Shown here piece after piece: positions 45,177 through 54,755 of a stretch of 64,000 bases of DNA. Origin of the DNA: G963664115 sp965263045 (GTDB taxonomy: Bacteria > Acidobacteriota > Terriglobia > 20CM-2-55-15); NCBI GenBank assembly GCA_965263045.1, contig CBDHGK010000041.1, positions 806,001 through 870,000 on the forward strand, written 5' to 3'. Under the pieces are notes generated by a model. It did no database searches. It was given only the letters and a program-made list of their open reading frames with translations, and was not told where the DNA came from. The number at the start of each line of letters is the position of its first letter. The first letter of the stretch is position 1. The translations under genes and the position numbers were made by a program.

Positions 45177-48100
45177 ATGAACATCCTATTGCTAGCGATC
45201 ATCATCGTAATCGGAGCTGCAATTATCCTTGGATTGATTCTTGTCGTCCGCCGCAATTCACGTGGGCAACCGCAAATCCAAAGGGCCGTCCCGCAGCCCC
45301 ACAATGAACAAGAAGCCGTAAAGAATGGTCTTCTTGCTGATGCAGTGAATCCCTATTCCTTCGGGGGGCTATTTCTGGGCAGGGAGAACAAGAGCAGTGC
45401 GACAGCAGTATCGTTTGGCGCGGGGAATCCCATGCGCCGCGGTCCTGGAAATCTGCAAGGAACGAATACTATTCTTCAAACCGGTGAACTACACATCGAT
45501 CGCGTGGACCTGGAAGTGCCCGGTCGAGGAGAGATCCATTTTCATTTATACAGGCGCTATCGCTCCCGCCTGAACCACGACGGTCCGCTCGGGCATGGAT
45601 GGACCCTCACTTATTTTGAAAGACTTTTCATCCAGGGCAACGGCCATGTGATTCGCCATGACGGTACGGGCCATGTGGATACCTGGGTTAGAAATCCTGA
45701 TGGTAGCTATCAAGCTCCCAAGGGCTTCTTCTGTGACCTGATCCGTCGTTCCGATAACACTTTTGTGTTACGAGAGCCCGATGGTTTCAAACGTGTTTAC
45801 TCGGCCGAGGGGCGGATCGAGCAGCAGGAAGACCGTTACGGGAATACCTTGACTTTCGAATACGGTTCGAGCGGAAATCTGACCAGAGTCGTAGATGCTT
45901 ACCAACGGGAGTACGATTTTACATATGGTGATTTCGGCGGAGTCGATCGCCTGATCAAGGTCAGGGACTTCGCCGGTCGTGAAGTCATATACGGCTATGA
46001 CACCGAAGGCAACTTACGCTCGTACCGAACCCCGATCGTCGCTGGCACCTCGACAGGCAACGACTTCCCCGCTGGTAAGCTGGAGCAGTACAACTATTCA
46101 ACGGCTCTCCCGGTTCCAGAACTCAACCACAAGCTCATCGCTTTAACATTGCCGGTCGAAGTCGCAAACGGGGGCCAGTCTGCAATGCGCGTCGACTACG
46201 GCAGCGATCCAGCCGACACAGCTAATTTTGGACGAGTGACCTCCCAGGAGCTCGGCGGCTCAGGTCCCTCTGGAGCGGGTACGGGCGGGACGATTGCCTA
46301 TCAGAGAGAGCTTCAGAACGCGGCGGCTCCGTTGGGTCAGCCCGGACTCCCAAGAGCCAGGGTGAGGGTAACTGAACGCAATGGAAACATCAGTGATTTC
46401 TTTTCCGACGAACTCGGTCACTGCGTTCTGATCCAGCAGTTTACTCGGGGATTTCGCTCCGCTGAGCCCGTTTCCTACGAAACCCGAATGGAGTACGACT
46501 CCGAAGGGCAGCTGGCGCGAATCGTCCATCCTGAAGGCAATGAGTACCAGTATCAATATGACCGGAATGGCCCACGAAGGTCTCAGTGCAATCTCTTGAA
46601 GGCCATTAGGATTGCGGATACAAGCCGCGGTGGCGATGACACAGCTAGAACGTTCATTTACGAACCACTATTCAACCAGGTTCAATCGATCACGGACCCG
46701 CGCGGGAACGACCCGAACTATACTCCGCCCCTGGGAACCGCCTCTCCCGACAGATATCGGACTTTCAACTACTTCGACTATCAACAGGGCAATGATGTCG
46801 TAGCTGAAGCAACCGAGTTTGGCATCGATTTGAGTGGGGTGCAGCGGGGCCTGGGTGACCTAAACGGAGATGGACGCACCGATCAGGCGCTGGGAAACGT
46901 CGTTAGAATATCAGGACCCAATGTCAGCCTGAGGCCAAACGCCCAGGAAGCAGCGCGCCGGAGAGGACAGACCGTTCAGGTCATCCTGCACGAACTTCAC
47001 TGGAATGATTCCGGACAACCCCTTAGAGAAATCGACGCGGAAGGCAACACCAAACAGTTCGAATACTTCCCCGCAAACGATCCCTCGGAAAGTGGTGTGA
47101 GAACTCCCGGTGCGACCGACACGAGCGCAAGCGGTTATCTGAGAGCCACGATCGTGGATGCTGACGTATCGTCGCGCAGAACCACAGCAGCAGCGCTCAT
47201 ACGGCAGACAAACTCATTCTCGTATGACCGTGTGGGAAATCTTACCGGTACGCTCAATCCGCGTGGTGTCTCGATGGAATTTGAAGTGAACCAGTTGAAT
47301 CAGGTTGTACGTGGCATTCGTGGCGCTGATGTGGCACGGGCAACGGCGGATGGCCACCTGCTTACGGGTGAGGCAGCCCTCAAGTATGAACTCCGCGTTT
47401 TTTATGACGAGAATAACAGGATAGTCCGCTCGCAGATCGAGAATCGCGACTCCAACATGCTGGGCCTCGGAACCCATCTGGAGTACACGTACCGATACGA
47501 CACCTTGTCAAATCCGCTTCAATGGTCCACCAGAGCCGACCGCCGGACGACGCTCGAATGGCACGTGCGCTACGATGCCAACAGCCTCCTTGAAAAGATG
47601 GTTTTACCCGAAGGCAATGTCATCGCCTGGGCGTATGACGAAAGAGATTTCCTGCTCGAGAAAGTCCACGGGTTTGGAACGGCGGATGCACGGACCGTCC
47701 GCTTTAACTACGATAAGAACGGCAATTGCGTGGAACTTGTGCACGCCGAGGACATGGATGGGGACGGCATCCCGGAGAAAACCCGGTTTCGTTTCGACGG
47801 ATTGGACCGCATCGCCGAAGTCGTGGATGCCATCGGCAACCAATTGCAGAAAACCTATGACCCCACCGACAACGTGACAAACGTAAAGCTGCTGGGTCAT
47901 CCTGCGGGAAAGCCAAATGATCCGAATGTCCTCCTCTCCGATACTTATTACAGACACGATGAGTTGGGCCGATCATACCAGGTAGACAAGGCCCTGTTTG
48001 TGAGCGATGGATTTATACCCATCCGTCCTGTGAATCTAGTGGATGGCAACAACGACGGTTTCGTAACCGACTTTGTTGAGTTTGATGCCCTGGATCGGGT

Positions 48101-51100
48101 CTCCTATGAAACCGACGACGACGGCCACACAACGTCATATGTCTATGATGGCGCGGATCGAATGGTAGAGGCGACGGACCCCCTGGGAAATCGCAAGCGC
48201 ACCGAGTACGATCCAAACAACAATCCCGTCGTCATCAGATCCCTGCAGGTATCTCCAGAGAATCTGGCGCCGGACGATGAACATGTCGTCTTTCTCATGT
48301 GGGATCAGCTGAACAGATTGGTTCAGGTTTCGGCGGATCAGACCTTGAGATATTCCTACGACTCTCGCGACAACCTGGTTCTTGTCTCGGATGCCCAGGG
48401 GCGATTGATGTCAGATCCATTGGGCCTCCTATCGGGTCGAATCAACAGCCCGGGCAATACAATTCGGTACCTTTATGACGGACTCGATCGGCTCATCGGA
48501 CAACAGAAAGATCTGCGCATCGACGGCCAGGGAGACAGACCCGTGGATCACGCAAACCCATTCAATCCAGATGGCGTTGTATCGCTCCTGTACGAGTACG
48601 ACGGCAATTCTCGCCTCACCGGAATAACAGATGACTCCGGAAACAAGACTGCCTTTCACCATGACGCACTGGACAGGGTGATTCTCGATCAGAAGGCCGA
48701 TGGAACAACGAATCGGTATGCCTACGATCGCAACGACAATCTTACCTACGCTGTGGATCCGAATGGCACCCACATCGCAATGCAATATGATGCGCTGAAT
48801 CGACTGATTCGACGAACTATCGTCCCCGCCTCTGGCGTCATCGGCAGCACGGAGGAGGAATTCGCCTATGATGGGCAATCCCGTTTGACGTTTTCGTCTG
48901 ACAACAACGGGGATCCACAAATGACGCAGCGCGTGGAACGGATTTATAGCTCCTTGTCACAAGTTGTCGAGGAAACGCAGAACGGACAGGTGGCCAGCCA
49001 CGCCCTTGCCGGAGACGGGAGGCGAGTTTCTACGATCTATCCCGGGTCTCGTCAAATCGACTATCGCCACGACGAGATCAACCGTCTGAAGGCGATCGCC
49101 GACCAGAACGGCGATATCTGTAAGTTCTTCTACATGGGTCCGGAGTCCCGTGAGCTGTTACGGGAAATGAGTGATGGCACCACGCAATCCTACATGAATC
49201 AGGCGAGAAACCTGGTGACAGGCTATGATAAATTCGAACGCGTTATCCGAGACCAGATCACCCTGCCTGGCGGCAGCCGCTTCTTGGATCGGGAATACCG
49301 TTACAACCGTGCCGATTTTCTACTGTCTGAAAAGCGACACGACGACAACGGGCAGTCCGATCACTTCTCATACGATTCTGCCTACAGACTGACCCGCTCC
49401 ACTTACGACAGCCCGCGGTCATCCGGGGGTCGGCCCACAAACAGCGTCGACTACGCGCTCGATGGTGTCGGCAATCGTAGAGATGTTCAGCAAAGTAGCA
49501 CATCAGGTATTCAAAGGGACCGGTACCATGTCAACGAAGTCAACGAATATCGGCAGATCAACGGCGAAGATCTCGTCTATGACGATAACGGAAACCTGAA
49601 ATCAGACGACCAGAGAGAGTTCCACTACGACTACAAGAATCGGCTGGTACTGGTGACCCGCAAAGCAGACGGCACGCCCATCGCGAACTACTATTATGAT
49701 GCGTCAAATCGAAGAACGCGAAAGAGAGTGTTCAGTCCCAGCAATCCCGGTGCCATCGATGAAGACCGGCTTTCTTTCTATGACGGTTTTGAAGTCTGTG
49801 AAGACCAGGACGCAAACAACAGGACCCTGCAGACTTTCGTCCACCTGCCGCACGCAATAGATTCTCAAGTACAGATAGAACGAACGAATCAGCACCCTTT
49901 GGGCAACGGCGCTTATTTCATACACCGAAACTACCGCGGGGATGTGATCGCGGCCACCGAGAATGGCGCCGTGGTCGAGCGCAGATACTATGACGACTAT
50001 GGAACGATGTATGACGAAACGAAATCACCCACCCGTTCCAGCAGCGTAGGAAATCCATTCGGGATTCAGGGGCTGCGGATCGATGAAGAGACCGGCCTGT
50101 ACTATGTTCGGAATCGCTACTACGATTCAGAACTCGGGCGCTTCCTGCAAAGGGATCCGGCGTGGGACCCCGAGAACGTCGGGAACCCCTATACATTCTG
50201 CGGTAATAGTCCGCTTAACGGCTCTGATCCCATGGGGACTGACTTCATTTACAAGAAGGGCAGGAAGGTATTCTACGTACCGGAAGGGCTCTTCGACCTG
50301 AACGGCACCGAACTTTTCGTCGGGAATCTCGATCCGAACGATTCCGATTCCATACGCATCGGCCGCAGGGACGGGAGATTGGTGACGACTTCGTACTCTG
50401 AGCTCTCGACAAAGGCGGAAGGCGCCTGGTTTTCAGATATTAAGGATCTTGGGGACCTCCAGGAAGCGCTCGGGATCTGCAAGAAGACCGATCGTATTGA
50501 GCCTCCGGGTTTTCTCGAAAGCTTGATACCTGTCTGGGGCAGCGGTCGCATGGCAATATATGAAGCCGAACGGGGCGGGGGTTTCACGAACTACTTTGCC
50601 TACTCGTTGCTTGCAGCATCAGATGTGCTCGTGGTTGGATGGCTGGCCAAGAGTGCCCTCAAAGTCGGCGGAAAGCTCAGCGCCGCAACGATACCCAGAC
50701 TGTGGCGAATGATACCTGCCAAGACCTGGCACGAGCTTCTTCCTGCCCTGGGAGCTTCTTTGAGAGCCACCTGGTCCAGAGGTTCAGGCCATATCAGGAT
50801 CTTTCTCAACAGGTTTCCCCAGTGGTCCCACTTCATATGGCGATCGGGCGATGAGTGGCTCCATGCCTTCGGAGGTACGCCATTCAAGGACCAGTTGCCA
50901 ATTCAAACATTTTTCAGGCCGGCGCCATCAATATTGGCCCGAACACCGGAAACATTTGGGCGAATGCTCACATCTTCCCGCTCGTTTCACCCTTTCAGCT
51001 ACATTCCCCTGCTTTCGACCCGACTGCCGGCTCTGACCGGTGGCACGGCTCGGACATGCCTCGGGGCAGCTGTCTGGGCGATGAGTCGCGGCAACTATCA

Positions 51101-51398
51101 CATCCCTTATTTCATGTTGAAAGGATGGCTGCAGCTGCCAACTGTTCAAGGAGTTCGAAATCCGGGTGCTTCGCCCGAAGACTTCTGGAACCTCTTTGAT
51201 TGGGACGATCTGACACCCGAGGAACAGGATCTGTGGGGAACGCTGGGATGGGATGGAGACAATTGGTATGCGGAAGAGAATGACGACATCGATCCTGCCG
51301 ATTCAGAATCCAAAGAGTGGTCCGAACTCACTGAAGAAGAACAAGAAGCGGCAGGAAAACTAGGTTATAACGAGGCAACCTGGAATGCCGCGGAATGA
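45177..51398 (+). CDS. Very large RHS/YD-repeat protein with variable C-terminal domain
   Basis: 2073 residues. An N-terminal membrane anchor (residues 3-24, ILLLAIIIVIGAAIILGLIL) is followed by a basic stretch, a DUF6531-like entry (GELHIDRVDLEVPGRGEIHF) and YD repeats to about 1620 (YDRVGNLTGTLNPRG, YDGADRMVEATDPLGNRKR, YDGLDRLIGQQKD). Calcium-loop-like inserts occur (DLNGDGRTDQ about 560, DMDGDGIPEK about 862, DGNNDGFVTD about 957). The RHS core ends GLRIDEETGLYYVRNRYYD and GSDPMG (about 1681). The 390-residue C-terminal part is unrelated to the core, as in polymorphic toxins, and ends with two WxxLTxEEQ repeats. No immunity gene is evident downstream. Function of the tip unknown. Confidence 0.9.
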   Translation: MNILLLAIIIVIGAAIILGLILVVRRNSRGQPQIQRAVPQPHNEQEAVKNGLLADAVNPYSFGGLFLGRENKSSATAVSFGAGNPMRRGPGNLQGTNTILQTGELHIDRVDLEVPGRGEIHFHLYRRYRSRLNHDGPLGHGWTLTYFERLFIQGNGHVIRHDGTGHVDTWVRNPDGSYQAPKGFFCDLIRRSDNTFVLREPDGFKRVYSAEGRIEQQEDRYGNTLTFEYGSSGNLTRVVDAYQREYDFTYGDFGGVDRLIKVRDFAGREVIYGYDTEGNLRSYRTPIVAGTSTGNDFPAGKLEQYNYSTALPVPELNHKLIALTLPVEVANGGQSAMRVDYGSDPADTANFGRVTSQELGGSGPSGAGTGGTIAYQRELQNAAAPLGQPGLPRARVRVTERNGNISDFFSDELGHCVLIQQFTRGFRSAEPVSYETRMEYDSEGQLARIVHPEGNEYQYQYDRNGPRRSQCNLLKAIRIADTSRGGDDTARTFIYEPLFNQVQSITDPRGNDPNYTPPLGTASPDRYRTFNYFDYQQGNDVVAEATEFGIDLSGVQRGLGDLNGDGRTDQALGNVVRISGPNVSLRPNAQEAARRRGQTVQVILHELHWNDSGQPLREIDAEGNTKQFEYFPANDPSESGVRTPGATDTSASGYLRATIVDADVSSRRTTAAALIRQTNSFSYDRVGNLTGTLNPRGVSMEFEVNQLNQVVRGIRGADVARATADGHLLTGEAALKYELRVFYDENNRIVRSQIENRDSNMLGLGTHLEYTYRYDTLSNPLQWSTRADRRTTLEWHVRYDANSLLEKMVLPEGNVIAWAYDERDFLLEKVHGFGTADARTVRFNYDKNGNCVELVHAEDMDGDGIPEKTRFRFDGLDRIAEVVDAIGNQLQKTYDPTDNVTNVKLLGHPAGKPNDPNVLLSDTYYRHDELGRSYQVDKALFVSDGFIPIRPVNLVDGNNDGFVTDFVEFDALDRVSYETDDDGHTTSYVYDGADRMVEATDPLGNRKRTEYDPNNNPVVIRSLQVSPENLAPDDEHVVFLMWDQLNRLVQVSADQTLRYSYDSRDNLVLVSDAQGRLMSDPLGLLSGRINSPGNTIRYLYDGLDRLIGQQKDLRIDGQGDRPVDHANPFNPDGVVSLLYEYDGNSRLTGITDDSGNKTAFHHDALDRVILDQKADGTTNRYAYDRNDNLTYAVDPNGTHIAMQYDALNRLIRRTIVPASGVIGSTEEEFAYDGQSRLTFSSDNNGDPQMTQRVERIYSSLSQVVEETQNGQVASHALAGDGRRVSTIYPGSRQIDYRHDEINRLKAIADQNGDICKFFYMGPESRELLREMSDGTTQSYMNQARNLVTGYDKFERVIRDQITLPGGSRFLDREYRYNRADFLLSEKRHDDNGQSDHFSYDSAYRLTRSTYDSPRSSGGRPTNSVDYALDGVGNRRDVQQSSTSGIQRDRYHVNEVNEYRQINGEDLVYDDNGNLKSDDQREFHYDYKNRLVLVTRKADGTPIANYYYDASNRRTRKRVFSPSNPGAIDEDRLSFYDGFEVCEDQDANNRTLQTFVHLPHAIDSQVQIERTNQHPLGNGAYFIHRNYRGDVIAATENGAVVERRYYDDYGTMYDETKSPTRSSSVGNPFGIQGLRIDEETGLYYVRNRYYDSELGRFLQRDPAWDPENVGNPYTFCGNSPLNGSDPMGTDFIYKKGRKVFYVPEGLFDLNGTELFVGNLDPNDSDSIRIGRRDGRLVTTSYSELSTKAEGAWFSDIKDLGDLQEALGICKKTDRIEPPGFLESLIPVWGSGRMAIYEAERGGGFTNYFAYSLLAASDVLVVGWLAKSALKVGGKLSAATIPRLWRMIPAKTWHELLPALGASLRATWSRGSGHIRIFLNRFPQWSHFIWRSGDEWLHAFGGTPFKDQLPIQTFFRPAPSILARTPETFGRMLTSSRSFHPFSYIPLLSTRLPALTGGTARTCLGAAVWAMSRGNYHIPYFMLKGWLQLPTVQGVRNPGASPEDFWNLFDWDDLTPEEQDLWGTLGWDGDNWYAEENDDIDPADSESKEWSELTEEEQEAAGKLGYNEATWNAAE

Positions 51399-51641
51399 GG
51401 AGTTTGATCCGGCTGAAAGAATCTTCGCAGGGGAATTTTGATCACCGGCAATAAACGGCGACCGTTAGCGCCGGTCTGCTTCTGTCGAATAGGAAGGGAG
51501 CCCTTTTATGAAGAGTCTAGAAGAAATCCGCAGAATCAAGGCATCTATTGAAGAGGAGATCCTCGAACGACCGGGCGTTACCGGCCTGGATGTCGGAGTC
51601 AAGTTGGTTCAAGGACAACGAACCAAGTAGATAGCTATCCG

Positions 51642-53082
51642 GAATGTGTGCCAATCTTAGTTGGAAATTGAAACGGCTCCAAACCCCATGGTTTGATGGT
51701 ATTGGAAGAAACAACATCAAGCCTGTAAGAGAAAGGAGCCGAGATGAGGAGTCTGTTACGTTCGGTAAAGAAACGCAAGAAGTCGCGTGTGCTGGGTGAG
51801 GTCGAGGTCCTGAGCCGGGAGGAATACTCGGGACTGGAATTGGACTCGAAGGTGGAGATGATTCGGGCGTTGATCCCACTGGGGTTGATGCACGTGGAGG
51901 AGTTGCTCGACGAGGAAGTGAAGTCGTTGGCGGGTGAGCGATACGCACGAAAGGAGGCGGCGTTGCGGGGCCGGCGACACGGGAGCAATCCGGGGACCGT
52001 GGGGCTGGGTGGCCAGCGGGTGCCGGTTCGGGTGCCTCGAGTGCGCAGCGTGGCGGGCGGGGAGATTCCGCTTCGGACCTACGAGGAACTCAGTCCGGGT
52101 GGCGCGGTGAACGAGCTACTGCTCAGACGTGTGCTGTATGGGATCTCCTGCCGGAACTATGAATCGGCCGCTGAAGCGATTCCGGGAGCGATCGGACTGT
52201 CGAGTTCGACGGTGTCTCGAGGATTCGTCCAGGCGAGTGCCGCGAAACTTCGGGAGATGCAGGAGCGGGATCTGAGTGGCGAGGACGTCGTGGCGATCTT
52301 CCTGGACGGGAAGGCGTTTGCCGACGCCCTGATGGTAGTGGCCCTGGGCGTCACGCTTTCGGGCGACAAACGCTTCTTGGGCTTCGTGGAGACCGACACG
52401 GAGAACGAGCAAGTGCTGACTCCGTTTCTCCGTTCGTTGATGGAGCGGGGCCTGGACATCTCTGAAGGCGTGCTGGTGATTGTCGACGGCGGCAAAGGTC
52501 TGCGGGCGGCGGTCAAGAAGGCATTCAGGAATCGAGCCCTGGTCCAACGCTGCCAATGGCACAAACGCGAGAACGTCGTGAGATACCTATCGAAGACCGA
52601 GCAAGCCGTGTGGCGACGCCGGCTGCAGCGGGCCTACGAGCGCCCGGAGTACGACGAAGCTCGGGCGGCGCTCGGAGAGCTCCATGGAGAGCTCGAGGAG
52701 CGAAACCAATCGGGGGCTGCGAGCCTTGAGGAAGGCCTGGAAGAGACCCTCACGTTGCATCGGCTCGGCGTGTACGGGGTCTTGGGCCGTTCGTTCAAGA
52801 CGACGAATTGCCTGGAATCGGTCAATGCCCTTGTCGAGGAAAGGTGTGCGAAGGTCGATCATTGGAAGAACTCGAGTCAGCGGCAACGCTGGTTGGCGAC
52901 GGCGCTCATCGACATCGAACCGCGCCTGAGGAAGGTGATCGGCTACCGTCATCTTCCAAAGCTCCGCGAAGCCCTCCAGCGAGAGCTGAAAATTGAGGCG
53001 AAGACGTCGACGAGATCGAAGAAGAAGGTTGCATGACCCATCGTGAGCCGTGGAGAGTTTCAACTAAGAATGGGCTTGACTC
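51642..53082 (+). mobile_element. IS256-family element, copy E
   Basis: 1441 bp. The 8-bp target GCTATCCG is duplicated at 51634-51641 and 53083-53090. Confidence 0.96.
51744..53036 (+). CDS. IS256-family transposase (copy E)
   Basis: 430 residues, complete; the intact counterpart of the frameshifted copy C. Ribosome site GAGAAAGGAGCCGAG upstream, as in the other copies. Confidence 0.95.
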   Translation: MRSLLRSVKKRKKSRVLGEVEVLSREEYSGLELDSKVEMIRALIPLGLMHVEELLDEEVKSLAGERYARKEAALRGRRHGSNPGTVGLGGQRVPVRVPRVRSVAGGEIPLRTYEELSPGGAVNELLLRRVLYGISCRNYESAAEAIPGAIGLSSSTVSRGFVQASAAKLREMQERDLSGEDVVAIFLDGKAFADALMVVALGVTLSGDKRFLGFVETDTENEQVLTPFLRSLMERGLDISEGVLVIVDGGKGLRAAVKKAFRNRALVQRCQWHKRENVVRYLSKTEQAVWRRRLQRAYERPEYDEARAALGELHGELEERNQSGAASLEEGLEETLTLHRLGVYGVLGRSFKTTNCLESVNALVEERCAKVDHWKNSSQRQRWLATALIDIEPRLRKVIGYRHLPKLREALQRELKIEAKTSTRSKKKVA

Positions 53083-53261
53083 GCTATCCGGGTCTTTGTA
53101 GAGAAAAAAAGGAAGGCCGTCGCGAAGGCCGAAAGGTTTCCGTCCACCATAGAAGGTGTCAACACCGATGTCATTGAACGCAGCTTCGAGCCGCACCAGC
53201 TTAGGGTCGCCGAAGCGGACCTGAGGATCCACGCCGATCGGGATGCTGCCCACCTGAGGGC

Positions 53262-53468
53262 CCGGTCGTAGAACACATTGGGCTTGTCCTGCGAACTCCG
53301 GTCCAGATGCGTGTTGCGTTCGGCCAGCCCGATGCCCGACATCAGCCCGCCCAGTAGTTCGCCCAAACTGAATTCGGCCAGCCCGGACTCGAACACGGCT
53401 TCAATCTGCGATTTTGCCGACGCTGTGAGAACTTCCGGTGATACGCTATCTTTCGGATCTACGGACAT
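53262..53468 (-). pseudogene. Possible N-terminal relic of another transposase
   Basis: The frame reads MSVDPKDSVSPEVLTASAKS, FESGLAEFSLGELLGGLMSG, IGLAERNTHLDRSSQDKPNV and FYDRALR, then loses sense. The last part resembles the N-terminal NGFYDRSL region of some Mutator-type transposases. ATG is preceded by AAGGAGCACCA. Low confidence in family. Confidence 0.4.
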
Positions 53469-53570
53469 TGGTGCTCCTTAAAGAATAGAAACCGATGACT
53501 CATGTCTTTGGGCTCCAGGTCGCTCTGGAGCCCGCTTCATTTTTGGCCGGCGACGCTGCTGTGGAAAGTG

Positions 53571-53671
53571 CCGCGCGACGGCCTGAGGCCGCGCACGGGT
53601 TGACATAACACCCATATGGCGACACTGTCCGCGCTGCCATAGGTGTCGGACCCTGCTTAAATCGCTTATCC
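53571..53671 (+). repeat. 102-bp dispersed repeat, copy 5
   Basis: GACGGCCTGAGGCCGCGCAC, GGTTGACATAACACCCATAT, CTGTCCGCGCTGCCATAGG and CTTAAATCGCTTATCC. Like copy 1 it lies about 100-200 bp from an IS3-b end or relic. Confidence 0.85.
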
Positions 53672-53744
53672 ACTACCATTTCGTTTGAACGGTGCACGTG
53701 GCATTTCGGAGTGTTCGGAAAGTGTCGGGATTTTTGAAGAATAC

Positions 53745-54031
53745 GAATATGTTTTGTCAAATCCCAGCCTCGAGAAACTCCTTGCTCCATCGGTAGTACA
53801 GGTTCGACGGAATCCCTTCCCGCCCGCACCGGGCTGCGATGCGTTCTTCGCCTCGCAGCCCTTCCATCACAATCCGCACCTTTTCTTCTGACGAGATTTT
53901 CTCCGCGTCTTTCGACGGATCTCGCGCACTCGAACTTCTGCTGACACTTTCTCTTTCATTCGATCCTCCGATCAGGAAAGTGTCTCTTAGCTTTTCAGAG
54001 AAGTCTGTGCGAAACGCTCTGACGGGCTACA
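53745..54031 (-). pseudogene. IS3 type-b relic: OrfA fragment and left end
   Basis: The minus strand reads MKEKVSAE, then, in another frame, SSEEKVRIVMEGLRGEE, and CGREGIPSNLYYRWSKEFLE before a stop. It is clearly related to the OrfA at 13357. The flank 53960-54031 (AAGTGTCTCTTAG to GACGGGCTACA) matches the end of the IS3-b element. OrfB and the other end are absent. Confidence 0.8.
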
Positions 54032-54038
54032 TCCATGG

Positions 54039-54317
54039 TTACGCCGATACGCTGAATTTTACACCCAGACTTTGGAGTACTTTAAGCACTGCGTCATAGC
54101 GTGGCTGAGCTCCTGGCGCCATTGCTTTGTATAAACTCTCCCGGCCAAGGCCAGTGCTTTCTGCGATCGCGCCCATACCGCGAGCCTTCGCTACATGACC
54201 CACAGCAGCAAGAAAGACGTCGGGGTTCCCGTCTTCCAGGGCCGCGATCAGATACTCCGCAATAACCTGTTCGTTATCAAGAAAGGCACTCGGATCAAAT
54301 TCTGTCGTCCTCGCCAC
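54039..54317 (-). CDS. HigA-like antitoxin (helix-turn-helix)
   Basis: 92 residues from a GTG at 54317, preceded by GAGGAGGGAGGATC. MARTTEFDPSAFLDNEQVIA, EYLIAALEDGNPDVFLAAVG, HVAKARGMGAIAESTGLGRE, SLYKAMAPGAQPRYDAVLKV fits the 'putative addiction module antidote' family, which binds the partner toxin and represses its own operon. It is intact although the toxin gene upstream is broken. An IS3 relic begins 8 bp after its stop. Confidence 0.88.
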   Translation of the reverse strand: MARTTEFDPSAFLDNEQVIAEYLIAALEDGNPDVFLAAVGHVAKARGMGAIAESTGLGRESLYKAMAPGAQPRYDAVLKVLQSLGVKFSVSA

Positions 54318-54617
54318 GATCCTCCCTCCTCTAACTCTGGCACCAAGCGTTTGGCCAGCCGAATGTCACGAATCTGAGTCGCTTTATCTCCGCCACAGAG
54401 CAATATCAGCACAATCTTCTGCCGCTGTAAGAAATCCACCCTGTATCCCGTGCCGATGTGGATACACATCTCCCTTATGCCGCTGTCTACGGTCCTGGAA
54501 TCGCCCAAATTGCCGAGCCTCGCTGACTCGAGTCTTGCAAAGATGCGCCTTTGCGTTTGAATCGCGAAGCCCTTTCAACCATTTGGCAGATACGTCGGTT
54601 TGCCGCAACGGGTACAC
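54305..54617 (-). pseudogene. RelE/HigB-like toxin with frameshift
   Basis: From a GTG at 54617: VYPLRQTDVSAKWLKGLRDS, NAKAHL; then, one base out of frame, ARLESARLGNLGDSRTVDSG, IREMCIHIGTGYRVDFLQRQ and VLILLCGGDKATQIRDIRLA. This is the 'addiction module killer' family (ribosome-dependent mRNA cleavage in relatives). A single extra T near 54540 (CATCTTTGCAAG) breaks it. Upstream the order toxin then antitoxin is normal. The toxin is therefore off while the antitoxin is kept. IS1182 lies 140 bp upstream. Confidence 0.82.
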
Positions 54618-54755
54618 GCACCGATCGAGGGCCGTACGCCATCGGATGCTGCGAACACGCTCGTTCGCCGTGTGGACCGCGGTTTCAACGGTGTAGGGGG
54701 CGGGCCCGACCGGCATCTTATTGCGTTGCTGGGGTTAAGTTGACAGTGCCGACTC

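Larger units (their letters stand above)
51508..53271 (+). pseudogene. Small conserved gene with internal stop, split by IS256 copy E
   Basis: The ATG at 51508 follows AGGAAGGGAG. The frame reads MKSLEEIRRIKASIEEEILE, RPGVTGLDVGVKLVQGQRTK, stop (TAG at 51628), then IAIR. After removing IS256 and one 8-bp duplicate it continues VFVEKKRKAVAKAERFPST, IEGVNTDVIERSFEPHQL, and stops at 53269. The pattern (GVxGxDVGxK, then AIRVFVExK, then IEGVxTDVIE) matches the N-terminal module of a family of secreted trypsin-like/nal1-type proteins, from memory. The TAG and the loss of the rest of the gene show that it was already dead before or besides the IS. Confidence 0.65.
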
